A DNA stretch of 64,000 nucleotides. Origin: Synechococcus sp. CBW1004. Lineage in GTDB: Bacteria > Cyanobacteriota > Cyanobacteriia > PCC-6307 > Cyanobiaceae. The stretch is taken from contig NZ_CP060397.1 in assembly GCF_015840715.1 (NCBI RefSeq), forward strand, positions 248,001 to 312,000, written 5' to 3'. Below, piece by piece: positions 38,877 to 47,114 of the stretch. A program made the position numbers and the translations under genes. Within the stretch, counting starts at the first letter, position 1, and the number at the start of each line of letters is the position of its first letter. The notes below the pieces were generated by a model that saw only the letters and a program-made list of their open reading frames with translations, searched no databases and was not told the origin of the DNA.

Positions 38877-39566
38877 TCAACGGGCCAGCCGCTGGGCCGG
38901 CTCAAACAGACGCAGGGCCTCCGTCGTTCCCTCGTAGCGCCAGTGCCAGGGCTCGTAGCTGACGCCCTGGGGGTTGCCTTCCGGAAAGGAGAGCTGGAAG
39001 TGGAAGCGGGCGGCGTTGGCGGCCAGCCAGCGGAAGGCGGCGGTCTGATCGAAGCTGGGTGAGAGGTTGGTCGCGGGCGCGCTGGCGTCGCCGAGATCGA
39101 CGGCATAGCCGGTGCTGTGCTCGGAGAAGCCCGGCGGTGCGCTCACCCGGGCCCGGGTGAGGGAGGTCTGATTGCGCTCCGCCTTGACGTCGAAGAAAAT
39201 GCGGTTCTGCAGGGCGATGGAGCGGAAGGCGCTCAGCACCACCAACCCGACGCCATCCAGCGCTGCCGCCCTCTGCATGGCACCCAGGGCTTCTGCGGCA
39301 TCCCTGTGCAGTTGTTGCCCCGGCGCAAAGGTGACGAGGTTGGCCGCCGATGCTTCCGGGTAGGGGAAATGCCCCAGCAGCCGACCATCGCGGCTGAGGC
39401 GGGCGTTGAGGCCGGCCACCGGCGGGGGCGTGAGCACCGAACGGAGGGGCCCGCGAGCGAGGAGGACGGCGCTGCCGCTGAACAGGCCGCAGGCCAGCAG
39501 CAACCAGCTCAACCGGCGTCTGAGCGAGGCACGGCGGGGCGGGGCGGGCTGCATGCGCCGCGCCAT
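38877..39566 (-). CDS. M15 family D-alanyl-D-alanine carboxypeptidase (VanY-like)
   Basis: From ATG 39566, 229 residues. N-terminal signal anchor ([19 protein letters not shown]). The Zn site is in [17 protein letters not shown] (SxHxxGxAxD) and the C-terminal EPWHWRYEG (ExWHxx); [14 protein letters not shown] fits VanY/LdcB. Acts in the periplasm, trimming peptidoglycan stem peptides. Longer in-frame starts to 39830 add a low-complexity segment and are rejected. Its promoter region faces chlP. Confidence 0.88.
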   Translation of the reverse strand: MARRMQPAPPRRASLRRRLSWLLLACGLFSGSAVLLARGPLRSVLTPPPVAGLNARLSRDGRLLGHFPYPEASAANLVTFAPGQQLHRDAAEALGAMQRAAALDGVGLVVLSAFRSIALQNRIFFDVKAERNQTSLTRARVSAPPGFSEHSTGYAVDLGDASAPATNLSPSFDQTAAFRWLAANAARFHFQLSFPEGNPQGVSYEPWHWRYEGTTEALRLFEPAQRLAR

Positions 39567-40007
39567 TGGAATGTCTTCCGCAACGCGGGAGGCGGGCACG
39601 TCAGAGCCGGCGGCGCTGCTGATGTTACGGCCGCTGTCCAGGCGGTTGTTCCTCAGCAGGGCCGATCGTCGGAGCGCAATCGGAGAACTCCCCTGCGGAC
39701 CCCAGCCTGGTGTCGGGGCGCCCGTGCCCCTGCCCCTGGCAGCGGGGATTGACGCGGCGATGCCGGTGCCTCGGCTCAGCCAGTCCATCCCCCATAGGGG
39801 CATGGAGCCTCTCCTTCCCCGATCGCGCATCAGCGGAGGCCATGGTTCGGCTGCGGCGGAAGACCATGGAAGCCGCAGTTTCCGGACCCGTGGCCGATCT
39901 TCGGCGGCGCTGAACGGTCAGCCATTTCGGCCTGTGCCTGCAGCCGCCGGCGCCGGTGCTGCGGTGTTAGTTTTTTTGTGGCATTCCTTTGCGTGGCAGG
40001 TTTCAAG
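39567..40007. other. Divergent promoter region between the VanY-like gene and chlP
   Basis: About 440 bases with no credible gene. A CCCC-ATA-GGGG mini-dyad lies near 39790-39801. The last 45 bases before chlP are locally T-rich (T7 at about 39968-39974), unusual in this GC-rich window and probably part of the chlP promoter/leader. Confidence 0.5.
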
Positions 40008-41411
40008 ATGTTGCGAGTCGCAGTCGTGGGTGGCGGCCCGAGCGGTTCCTGTGCTGCCGAAGTGCTTGCCAAGGCAGGAATTGAAACCTGGCTGTTTGAG
40101 CGCAAGCTGGATAACGCCAAGCCTTGTGGTGGCGCGATTCCCCTTTGCATGGTCTCGGAATTTGAGATTCCCGAGGAGATCATCGACCGCAAGGTGCGCA
40201 ACATGCGCATGATCTCCCCCTCCAATCGTGAGGTGGATATTCATCTTGATAACCAGGATGAATACATTGGCATGTGCCGCCGTGAGGTGCTGGACGCCTT
40301 CCTGCGCAACCGTGCCGCAGATCTGGGTGCGCATCTGATCAATGGTCTGGTGACCAGGATCGATACTGGCGTTGGCCGTCAGGGCCCCTACACGCTCACC
40401 TATTCGGATTACTCAAGCGGCGAGGCCACCGGCGAGAGCCGCACCCTCGAAGTGGACCTGATCATTGGCGCTGACGGGGCCAACAGCCGTGTTGCCAAGG
40501 CCATGGATGCCGGTGACTACAACGTGGCCATTGCCTTTCAGGAGCGGATCAAGCTGCCGCCGGAGGAAATGAAATATTATGAAGATCTGGCTGAGATGTA
40601 TGTCGGAACCGATGTCTCTCCTGATTTCTATGCCTGGGTCTTCCCCAAGTACGACCATGTGGCCGTGGGCACAGGCACCATGCAGAAAAATCAGTCTCTG
40701 ATCAAGGGCCTCCAGCAGGGAATCCGGGACCGCGCCGCCCGCCGTCTGCTCCGCGGCGAGGTGATCAAGGTTGAAGCCCATCCAATTCCCGAGCATCCCC
40801 GCCCCCGTCGTGTCGTCGGTCGCATGGCCCTGGTGGGCGATGCCGCTGGCTACGTGACCAAGAGCTCTGGAGAAGGCATTTACTTTGCGGCCAAGAGTGG
40901 CCGGATGTGCGCTGAGCAGATCGTCGAGGCCAGTGCCGCCGGCAGCCGCATCCCTACGGAGAAGGATCTCAAGGTCTACCTCAAGAAGTGGGATCGTAAG
41001 TACGGCGCCACGTACAAGGTCCTCGAGATTCTGCAGAATGTTTTCTACAGCAATGACCCTGCCCGTGAGGCCTTTGTCGAAATGTGCGACGACAAGGACG
41101 TGCAGCGCCTCACATTCGACAGCTATCTCTACAAGCGAGTCGTGCCGGTCAATCCCTGGCAGACGATCAAGCTCACCCTCCTGACCCTCGGTGCCTATCT
41201 GCGTGGTCAGGCCTTCGCCCCTTCCGGCTATCGCCCCGTTCCCAGCGCCGTGCGCAGCCCCGAGGAGGTGGAGCAGATCCAGCAGCAGGCTGACAGCGGC
41301 ATCCGCGGCGGCATCCGTCGTCCCGGCAGCAGCTCGGCCACCGAGCCTGCCGAGACGGCCTCAGTCGCCGACCCCGCCTCTGAACGCGAACCGGTTCTCG
41401 CCGGTAAGTGA
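40008..41411 (+). CDS. chlP: Geranylgeranyl diphosphate/chlorophyllide reductase
   Basis: Reduces the geranylgeranyl chain to phytyl for chlorophyll a and tocopherol. 467 residues from ATG 40008 (MLRVAVVGGGPSGSCAAEVL), starting at the FAD-binding GxGxxG. CGGAIPLCMV, GADGANSRVAKAMDAGDY, GRMALVGDAAGYVTKSSGEG and IYFAAKSGRMCAEQIVE are ChlP signatures. The C-terminal ~55 residues are Ser/Ala/Glu-rich and probably disordered. Codon use is less GC-biased than neighbours. A strong hairpin follows. Confidence 0.96.
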   Translation: MLRVAVVGGGPSGSCAAEVLAKAGIETWLFERKLDNAKPCGGAIPLCMVSEFEIPEEIIDRKVRNMRMISPSNREVDIHLDNQDEYIGMCRREVLDAFLRNRAADLGAHLINGLVTRIDTGVGRQGPYTLTYSDYSSGEATGESRTLEVDLIIGADGANSRVAKAMDAGDYNVAIAFQERIKLPPEEMKYYEDLAEMYVGTDVSPDFYAWVFPKYDHVAVGTGTMQKNQSLIKGLQQGIRDRAARRLLRGEVIKVEAHPIPEHPRPRRVVGRMALVGDAAGYVTKSSGEGIYFAAKSGRMCAEQIVEASAAGSRIPTEKDLKVYLKKWDRKYGATYKVLEILQNVFYSNDPAREAFVEMCDDKDVQRLTFDSYLYKRVVPVNPWQTIKLTLLTLGAYLRGQAFAPSGYRPVPSAVRSPEEVEQIQQQADSGIRGGIRRPGSSSATEPAETASVADPASEREPVLAGK

Positions 41412-41419
41412 ACCCACTG

Positions 41420-41447
41420 ACAGGCCTGGTCCCATGGCCAGGCCTGT
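41420..41447. terminator. Hairpin after chlP (convergent chlP/glyS)
   Basis: ACAGGCCTGG (41420-41429) / CCAGGCCTGT (41438-41447), a perfect 10-bp stem with an 8-base loop, 9 bases after the chlP stop. No T-run follows, so it is a terminator-like or 3'-stabilising hairpin rather than a canonical terminator. Confidence 0.6.
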
Positions 41448-41686
41448 CCTGAAGACCCAGCATCGCCCCAGGATGCATCCAGAGTCGTGCCCATTCTGGG
41501 GCGATCCTTCTGCCTGTTCAGCGTCGGATGCTCTCGCAGCGGCTCCAGTGAAGAGGAGGCCGAATGGGGGGGATCCCGGGAGCTTGTCCTCCCCCCGTGC
41601 CCCTGCCTTGTCTCAGGGGAGATCGGCCGCCGGTGGGCTGCCGCGTCGTTCCCTGGGGGGCCGGCTCGCCGGTGGGCGGGGCCGAC

Positions 41687-43852
41687 TCAGGCGGTGATGC
41701 GGCTGAAATCGGCCAGCACACCGGCCTGATTGCGCAGCAGCGCCAACAGCGCCAGCCGGTTGCGGCGCACGGCCGGGTCATCGTCCATGACCATCACGCT
41801 CTGCTCACCATCGAAGAACGCTGCCAGGGTGGCGGCGCTCTCCTGCAGGGCCGCCGCCAGCGCGGCATAGCGATCCGCGCCTGAGCCGGCGGCGATCGGT
41901 TCGAGACGCTCCAGCACTGCGAGCATCGCCGCCTCACTGGGGGAGCTGAACAGGCTCGGGTCCACCAGACCGGCAGGTGAGAGCTGTTCAGTGGGCATGT
42001 CGCCCTTTTCGGCCAGCCTGGAGGCCCGCTGCACCACCGCCTGCACGGCTGTGAGGGTGCCCTGGCGCCGTCGCTGGAGCAGCAGCGACGCCCGCTGGCG
42101 CGCATCGAGGGGATCGGCCAGCAGGCGATCCAGGGCCACGCCATCGCCGGCCACGGCCTGCACCAGATCGGCATCGATTCCCTCCTCCTCCAGCAGGCTC
42201 TGGAGGCGCTGCCGCAGAAACTCGCCCAGATCGGCCGCCAGTGCCTCGCTCTGCAGCAGGAACTGCGGGAACAGTTCGCGCCAGTGGTGGCAGGCGCGCC
42301 CCAGCAGGGCTTTCAGGTCCAGCGACCAGCCCCGCTCCGCCAGGATCTGCAGCAGGCCGTTGCCGGCGCGGCGCAGCGCGTAGGGATCGGACGACCCGGT
42401 GGGGCGTTCCCCCTTGGCGAAGATGCTGAGCAGGAGTTCCAGTCGCTCGGCCAGAGCCACCAGGGCACCGGCGTCGGAACCCGGCAGGGCGTCGCCGGCC
42501 CCCCGGGGCAGATAGTGCTCCAGCACCGCCAGCGCCACCGGCCGCGGTTCGCCTTCGGCGAGGAGATACTTGCCTCCCATCAGCCCCTGCAGCTCCGGGA
42601 ATTCGCCCACCATCTGGCTCACCAGGTCGTGCTTGCAGAGATGGGCGGCCCGGCGGGCGTGATCGGTGGTCTCGCCGCTGATCGAGAGGGCCTCCAGCAG
42701 GACATCCACCAACCATTCCAGCCGTTCGGAGCGGTCCCGCAGGCTGCCGAGGCCCTCGGCGAAGGTGACACGCCCCAGCTGGTCGCGCCGATCGATGCTG
42801 GCCACACGCCTGTCGGCCGCCACGAAGAACTCGGCATCCGCCAGGCGGGCCCGCAGCACCCGCTCATTGCCACGGCGAATGGTGTCGCTGGCCTCCGGCA
42901 GGCCGTTCCCGATGCAGAGAAACCGGGGCAGCAGGCTGGCGGACGCCTCCAGAGCCAGCGGATCACTTCCGGCGTCGGGTGTGCCAAGCGGCACATAGCG
43001 CTGATGGGCCCGCATCACCGTGCTCAGCACTTCGGGCGGCAGGGCCAGGAAGCGCTCCTCGACGGCGCCTTCGATGACCTGGGGTGACTCCACCAGGTCG
43101 ATCAGCTCCTGGAACAGCGCCTCCGGCAGGTCGGGATGGCCCCCGGAGCGCGCCGCGGCCTGTTCGAGGCCGCGGCGGATCGCCGTGCCGCGGGCTTCAC
43201 GGTCCACCAGCACCCCGGCCCCGGCGAGGGCGTCGGCGTACGCAGTGGCCGAGGCGATCGACACCGATGCACCGTGCAGGCGGTGACCGCGGCTCAGGCG
43301 TCCGCTGATCACCTCGGGGTCACCGTCCTTCAGGCGCACCGGCACCACCGCGGCGTCGAGCAGGGCCACCAGCCAGCGGATCGGACGGCTGAAGCGGATC
43401 TCCCCCTGACCCCAGCGCATGAAGCGCCGGCCCTGAAGCCCACGGATCCAGCCGGGAATCAGGCCCGCCAGCACCTCGGCGGTGGCGCGTCCCGGCGTGA
43501 GCGATGTGGCAAAGACGAAAGGCCCTTTGGGGGTGTCGCGCACCTCCAGTTGCTCCGGGGCGACCCCACAACGGCGCGCGAAGCCGATGGCGGCGGGCGT
43601 TGGCTCACCATCCTTGAACGCCTGCTGGGCCGGAGGCCCCTTGTGCTCCTCGCTGCGATCGCTCTGGCGCTCCGGGAGGCCCTCCACCAGGACCGCCAGG
43701 CGCCGCGGTGTGCCCATCATCCTGACCGCGTCATGCTCGAGCCGCTCATCGGCCAGGCTCTGGCTCACCACCGTCTGAAGCTGGGGAAGCGCCAGCCTGG
43801 CGAAATCGGCGGGAAGTTCCTCGGTGCCGATCTCCAGCAGGAAGGTGGCCAT
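41687..43852 (-). CDS. glyS: Glycyl-tRNA synthetase beta subunit
   Basis: Beta chain of the alpha2beta2 bacterial GlyRS. 721 residues from ATG 43852 (MATFLLEIGTEELPADFARL). RRLAVLVEGLPE, EEHKGPPAQQAFKDG, GGHPDLPEALFQELIDLVESP, FLCIGNGLP, NERVLRARLADAEFFVAADR and HLCKHDLVSQMVGEFPELQG are typical GlyS motifs. A 71-codon upstream in-frame extension overlapping the sir start is rejected. Convergent with chlP, divergent from sir. Confidence 0.96.
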   Translation of the reverse strand: MATFLLEIGTEELPADFARLALPQLQTVVSQSLADERLEHDAVRMMGTPRRLAVLVEGLPERQSDRSEEHKGPPAQQAFKDGEPTPAAIGFARRCGVAPEQLEVRDTPKGPFVFATSLTPGRATAEVLAGLIPGWIRGLQGRRFMRWGQGEIRFSRPIRWLVALLDAAVVPVRLKDGDPEVISGRLSRGHRLHGASVSIASATAYADALAGAGVLVDREARGTAIRRGLEQAAARSGGHPDLPEALFQELIDLVESPQVIEGAVEERFLALPPEVLSTVMRAHQRYVPLGTPDAGSDPLALEASASLLPRFLCIGNGLPEASDTIRRGNERVLRARLADAEFFVAADRRVASIDRRDQLGRVTFAEGLGSLRDRSERLEWLVDVLLEALSISGETTDHARRAAHLCKHDLVSQMVGEFPELQGLMGGKYLLAEGEPRPVALAVLEHYLPRGAGDALPGSDAGALVALAERLELLLSIFAKGERPTGSSDPYALRRAGNGLLQILAERGWSLDLKALLGRACHHWRELFPQFLLQSEALAADLGEFLRQRLQSLLEEEGIDADLVQAVAGDGVALDRLLADPLDARQRASLLLQRRRQGTLTAVQAVVQRASRLAEKGDMPTEQLSPAGLVDPSLFSSPSEAAMLAVLERLEPIAAGSGADRYAALAAALQESAATLAAFFDGEQSVMVMDDDPAVRRNRLALLALLRNQAGVLADFSRITA

Positions 43853-43973
43853 GGTTCGGATCAGGTCAGCACGACTGTATGTAACCGCACGCAACCGGCT
43901 GCTCAGCGCCTCAGTCCGGCTCCCGGCGGGGGAGCGTTCGCTAGCTTCGTCTCTCCCTGGCGCGTGATTGGAG

Positions 43974-45752
43974 ATGCCCGTGTCGACGTCCGACTCGAAG
44001 CCTGTGATGGCCGATGCGGAGGCGGCGACCGCACCCGCCCCGACCAGCAAGTTCGAGGCGCTCAAGCAGGGCAGCGGCCATCTACGCGAACCTCTGGCGA
44101 GCGAGCTGGAGAACGACAGCCGTTCGTTCAGCGACTCGGCGGTGCAGATCCTGAAGTTTCACGGCAGTTATCAACAGGACAACCGTGACAATCGCCGCAA
44201 GGGAGAGGAAAAAGACTGGCAGATGATGTTGCGGCTGCGCAGCCCCGGTGGCCGCATCCATCCGTCGCTCTACCTCGCTCTCGATTCCCTGGCCGACCGC
44301 TTCGGTAACGGCACGCTGCGGGTCACCACCCGCCAGGCCTTCCAGATGCATGGCATCGCCAAGGCCGACCTGCGCGAGGTCATCGGCACCATCGTGCGCT
44401 CCCTCGGCTCCACTCTCTCCGCCTGTGGCGACATCAACCGCAACGTGATGGCCCCGGCGGCTCCCTTCAGCAGCGGCGGTTATCCCGCCGCGCGCCAGCT
44501 GGCCGATGACATCGCCGATCTGCTGGCTCCCCAGGCCGCCGAAGGCTCCTATCTCGACCTCTGGGTCGATGGCGATCTCTCCTACCGGATCAAACCCTCA
44601 CGGGCGGTGCGCAAAGTGCAGCAGCGCCAGTCGGAAGGGGCCCTGTTCAGTGGCGATGGGGCCGAACCCCTCTATGGCTCCACCTATCTGCCTCGCAAGT
44701 TCAAGATCGCCGTCACCGTGCCGGGTGACAACTCGGTGGATCTGCTCACCCAGGACATCGGTCTGGTGCTGTTCAGCGACGGCAGCGGCCGCCCCCTCGG
44801 CTGCAATGTCTATGTGGGGGGCGGCATGGGTCGCACCCATAACAAGGAAGAGACCTTCGCCCGCACCGCCGATCCGCTCGGCTGGGTCGCCTTCGACCAT
44901 GTGATGGATCTGGTCCAGGCGATTGCCGCCCTGCAGCGCGACCACGGCGACCGCCAGCAGCGGCGCCATGCGCGCATGAAGTATCTGATCCACGACCAGG
45001 GCATCGCCTGGTTCCGCCAGGAGCTTCAGCGCTATTTCCCCCATCCCCTCCGCGGCCTCCGCACCGAGCCGAAGGCCCGCCTGCAGGATTACCTCGGCTG
45101 GAACCGCCAGGGAGATGGCCTCTGGTTCGTCGGTCTGCCGCTGCTCTGCGGGCGTCTGGAGGGCGAGCTCAAGAGTGGTCTGCGCCAGCTGGTGGAGACC
45201 TATCAGCTGGAGGTGCGGCTCACCCCCAACCAGGATCTGCTGCTCTGCAACATCGCCTCCAACCAGCGCGCCGGCCTGGGGCAGGCCCTCGCCGCCCTCG
45301 GCTACGACACCCCCGAGGAGCCGCCGGTGCTGGAACGCCATGCCATCGCCTGCCCGGCTCTGCCCACCTGCGGCCTGGCGATCACCGAATCGGAGCGGAT
45401 CCTGCCGGACGTGCTCGAGCGGCTCGAAGCCTTGCGTCAGCGCCTGGGGATCACCAAGTCGTTCCTGGTGCGCATGACCGGATGCCCCAATGGCTGCGCA
45501 CGCCCGTACATGGCCGAGATCGGTCTGGTGGGGAGTGGGGTCGACGCCTATCAGCTCTGGCTGGGCGGCACGCCGGGTCTCACCAGCCTGGCCCGCCCCT
45601 TCCTGGAGAAGATGCCGCTCGCCGATCTCGAGGCCACTCTCGAGCCGGTGCTGCTGGCCTGGAAGCAGGAGGCGGGACCGCGCACCAGCCTTGGCGACTG
45701 GATCGCCAAGGTGGGCGATGAGCGTGTGGCCACGCTGCTGCGTCAGGCATGA
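43974..45752 (+). CDS. sir: Ferredoxin-sulfite reductase
   Basis: Six-electron reduction of sulfite to sulfide with ferredoxin, using siroheme and a 4Fe-4S cluster. 592 residues from ATG 43974; a TTG at 43968 is in frame. N-terminal siroheme domain includes RVTTRQAFQMHGIAK and GDINRNVMAPAAP; cluster ligands lie in CPALPTCGLA and MTGCPNGCARPYMAEIGLVG. The absence of the nitrite-reductase-type ferredoxin linkage and the SxxK/R pattern supports Sir over NirA. Its stop overlaps the next start (ATGA). Divergent from glyS. Confidence 0.93.
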   Translation: MPVSTSDSKPVMADAEAATAPAPTSKFEALKQGSGHLREPLASELENDSRSFSDSAVQILKFHGSYQQDNRDNRRKGEEKDWQMMLRLRSPGGRIHPSLYLALDSLADRFGNGTLRVTTRQAFQMHGIAKADLREVIGTIVRSLGSTLSACGDINRNVMAPAAPFSSGGYPAARQLADDIADLLAPQAAEGSYLDLWVDGDLSYRIKPSRAVRKVQQRQSEGALFSGDGAEPLYGSTYLPRKFKIAVTVPGDNSVDLLTQDIGLVLFSDGSGRPLGCNVYVGGGMGRTHNKEETFARTADPLGWVAFDHVMDLVQAIAALQRDHGDRQQRRHARMKYLIHDQGIAWFRQELQRYFPHPLRGLRTEPKARLQDYLGWNRQGDGLWFVGLPLLCGRLEGELKSGLRQLVETYQLEVRLTPNQDLLLCNIASNQRAGLGQALAALGYDTPEEPPVLERHAIACPALPTCGLAITESERILPDVLERLEALRQRLGITKSFLVRMTGCPNGCARPYMAEIGLVGSGVDAYQLWLGGTPGLTSLARPFLEKMPLADLEATLEPVLLAWKQEAGPRTSLGDWIAKVGDERVATLLRQA

Positions 45753-46219
45753 CTCCTGCCACTCCCGGCCATCGCCGGCGCCGCCGCTCCAGCTCCTGGC
45801 CACGCCGCCTGTCCCTTTGGCTGGTTGCCGCAGGGGTCACGGCTCTGCTGCATGCCCCCACGGTTTCGCTGGCGGCCCCTGGCGAAGGCAGGGCGATCCC
45901 GATGCCGACCCGGGTCGAGCGCTTCAATCCTGACCAACAGGTCTGTCAGCCACAGACGATCAAGGCCAGCTTCGCCAGCCAGCTGCTTCCGTGGGCCGAC
46001 CAACCGCCTGCCGTGCTCAACCAACTGCGACGCGTGCAGTTGGAGATGACGCGTTCCACCCTGGATCGCTGCGTCAGCAAGGGCCTGCTGCAGCCCTCCG
46101 AGGCCAGCCAGCTGGAGCGCGAGCTGGGTCTGCAGGCCGGTTCCGGAGACGCCACGGCACCCGCGGCCACCACCGCGCCCGCCGCCTCCGGGGCAGCGCC
46201 CGCTCCCGCCGTTCCCTGA
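45749..46219 (+). CDS. Secreted protein of unknown function after sir
   Basis: A 156-residue product translationally coupled to sir (ATGA overlap). Arg-rich N-terminus, hydrophobic segment LSLWLVAAGVTALLHAP and an SLAAPGEG cleavage region imply export. The mature part has FNPDQQVCQPQTIKASFASQ and RSTLDRCVSKGLLQPSEASQ with two Cys, then an Ala/Pro-rich tail. No family recognised. Coupling with sir is notable, but a link to sulfite is unproven. Confidence 0.7.
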   Translation: MTPATPGHRRRRRSSSWPRRLSLWLVAAGVTALLHAPTVSLAAPGEGRAIPMPTRVERFNPDQQVCQPQTIKASFASQLLPWADQPPAVLNQLRRVQLEMTRSTLDRCVSKGLLQPSEASQLERELGLQAGSGDATAPAATTAPAASGAAPAPAVP

Positions 46220-46339
46220 GTGCTGCGCGGCTCCCCTCCACCGCGCCGCGCAGGGATCCAAGGGCGCCGACCAGGCTCCTGAGCCCAGCCGTCACGGGCG
46301 TGTCTTTGCGCCTGCTCAGGGGTCGTCACGCTCCAGTCG

Positions 46340-47044
46340 TCAGGAGACGTCACTGCGTCCGTACATGGCCGTGGGGGAGCCGCTCCGCCAGGCCCAGAGC
46401 TGATCGCCGTGGCTGAAATGCCACCACTCATTGGGATGCTGGACGAAGCCGGCGGCTGCCATCACCCGCCGCAGCAACAGCCGGCGTCCGTGCCAGCGCG
46501 CCCGCTCTCCGTGGGGATCGTGCTGGGCTGCCGCCGCATGATGATCCGGTTCAGACACCGCTCCGATCGCATCGATCGCTCCGCCCATCGACAGCAGGGT
46601 TCCTGACGCATCGACCAGGGTGAGATCGACGGCGGCGCCGGTGCTGTGCGGTGGCGGCATCGCCGGATCCTCGCTTGGGGGAGCCCAGAAGCGCCCCACC
46701 GCCTCCTCCACATCCCGGAGCGCGGGGCCTCCGGCGCCCGGATCGAAGCCCCGGACGCGGCATTCCTCGCCGATGGCGTAGCTCACCATGAAGCGTTGGA
46801 CCGGGATCGGCCGCCAGGCATCGAAGATGGCCAGCCGCCAGCCGGGCGCTTCACGGTTCAGCGCGGCGACGGCCCTTGCCAGCCGTTCGATCACGCCGCG
46901 CCGCAGCCGGAAGGGGCAGCCGCTGCTCCCGTAGGGAGCCCCCAGGGCTTGATACGGATGGGGTTCGATGCGCTGCAGCCACGCCGGCAGTGCCTCCAGC
47001 GGTTCCCCGTTGTCGACGATCGGGATCGGGCTCCACGGGCGCAT
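46340..47044 (-). CDS. M15 family D-alanyl-D-alanine dipeptidase (VanX-like)
   Basis: A 234-residue protein. DAWRPIPVQRFMVSY, the Zn site MPPPHSTGAAVDLTLVD (SxHxxGxAVDL) and the C-terminal EWWHFSHGDQLWAW (ExWHxxxG) are the VanX/DdpX hallmarks. No signal peptide seen, so probably cytoplasmic D-Ala-D-Ala recycling rather than vancomycin resistance (no vanH/A neighbours). Stands alone between sir-unknown and recG. Confidence 0.88.
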   Translation of the reverse strand: MRPWSPIPIVDNGEPLEALPAWLQRIEPHPYQALGAPYGSSGCPFRLRRGVIERLARAVAALNREAPGWRLAIFDAWRPIPVQRFMVSYAIGEECRVRGFDPGAGGPALRDVEEAVGRFWAPPSEDPAMPPPHSTGAAVDLTLVDASGTLLSMGGAIDAIGAVSEPDHHAAAAQHDPHGERARWHGRRLLLRRVMAAAGFVQHPNEWWHFSHGDQLWAWRSGSPTAMYGRSDVS

Positions 47045-47114
47045 CGGGCAAGGCCACTGCCGGTTCGGTGCCGCCAGTCTGGCCCAGGCGGCCCTTCTCC
47101 TTCGGCCGCGTTCA

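Noticed and set aside
41448..41686. Possible small gene between chlP and glyS
   Set aside because: Open frames are Gly/Pro/Ser-rich without RBS; the region is convergent and looks like non-coding spacer.
44598..45803. Antisense frame of about 400 codons within sir
   Set aside because: Sulfite reductase with intact Fe-S motifs is on the plus strand.
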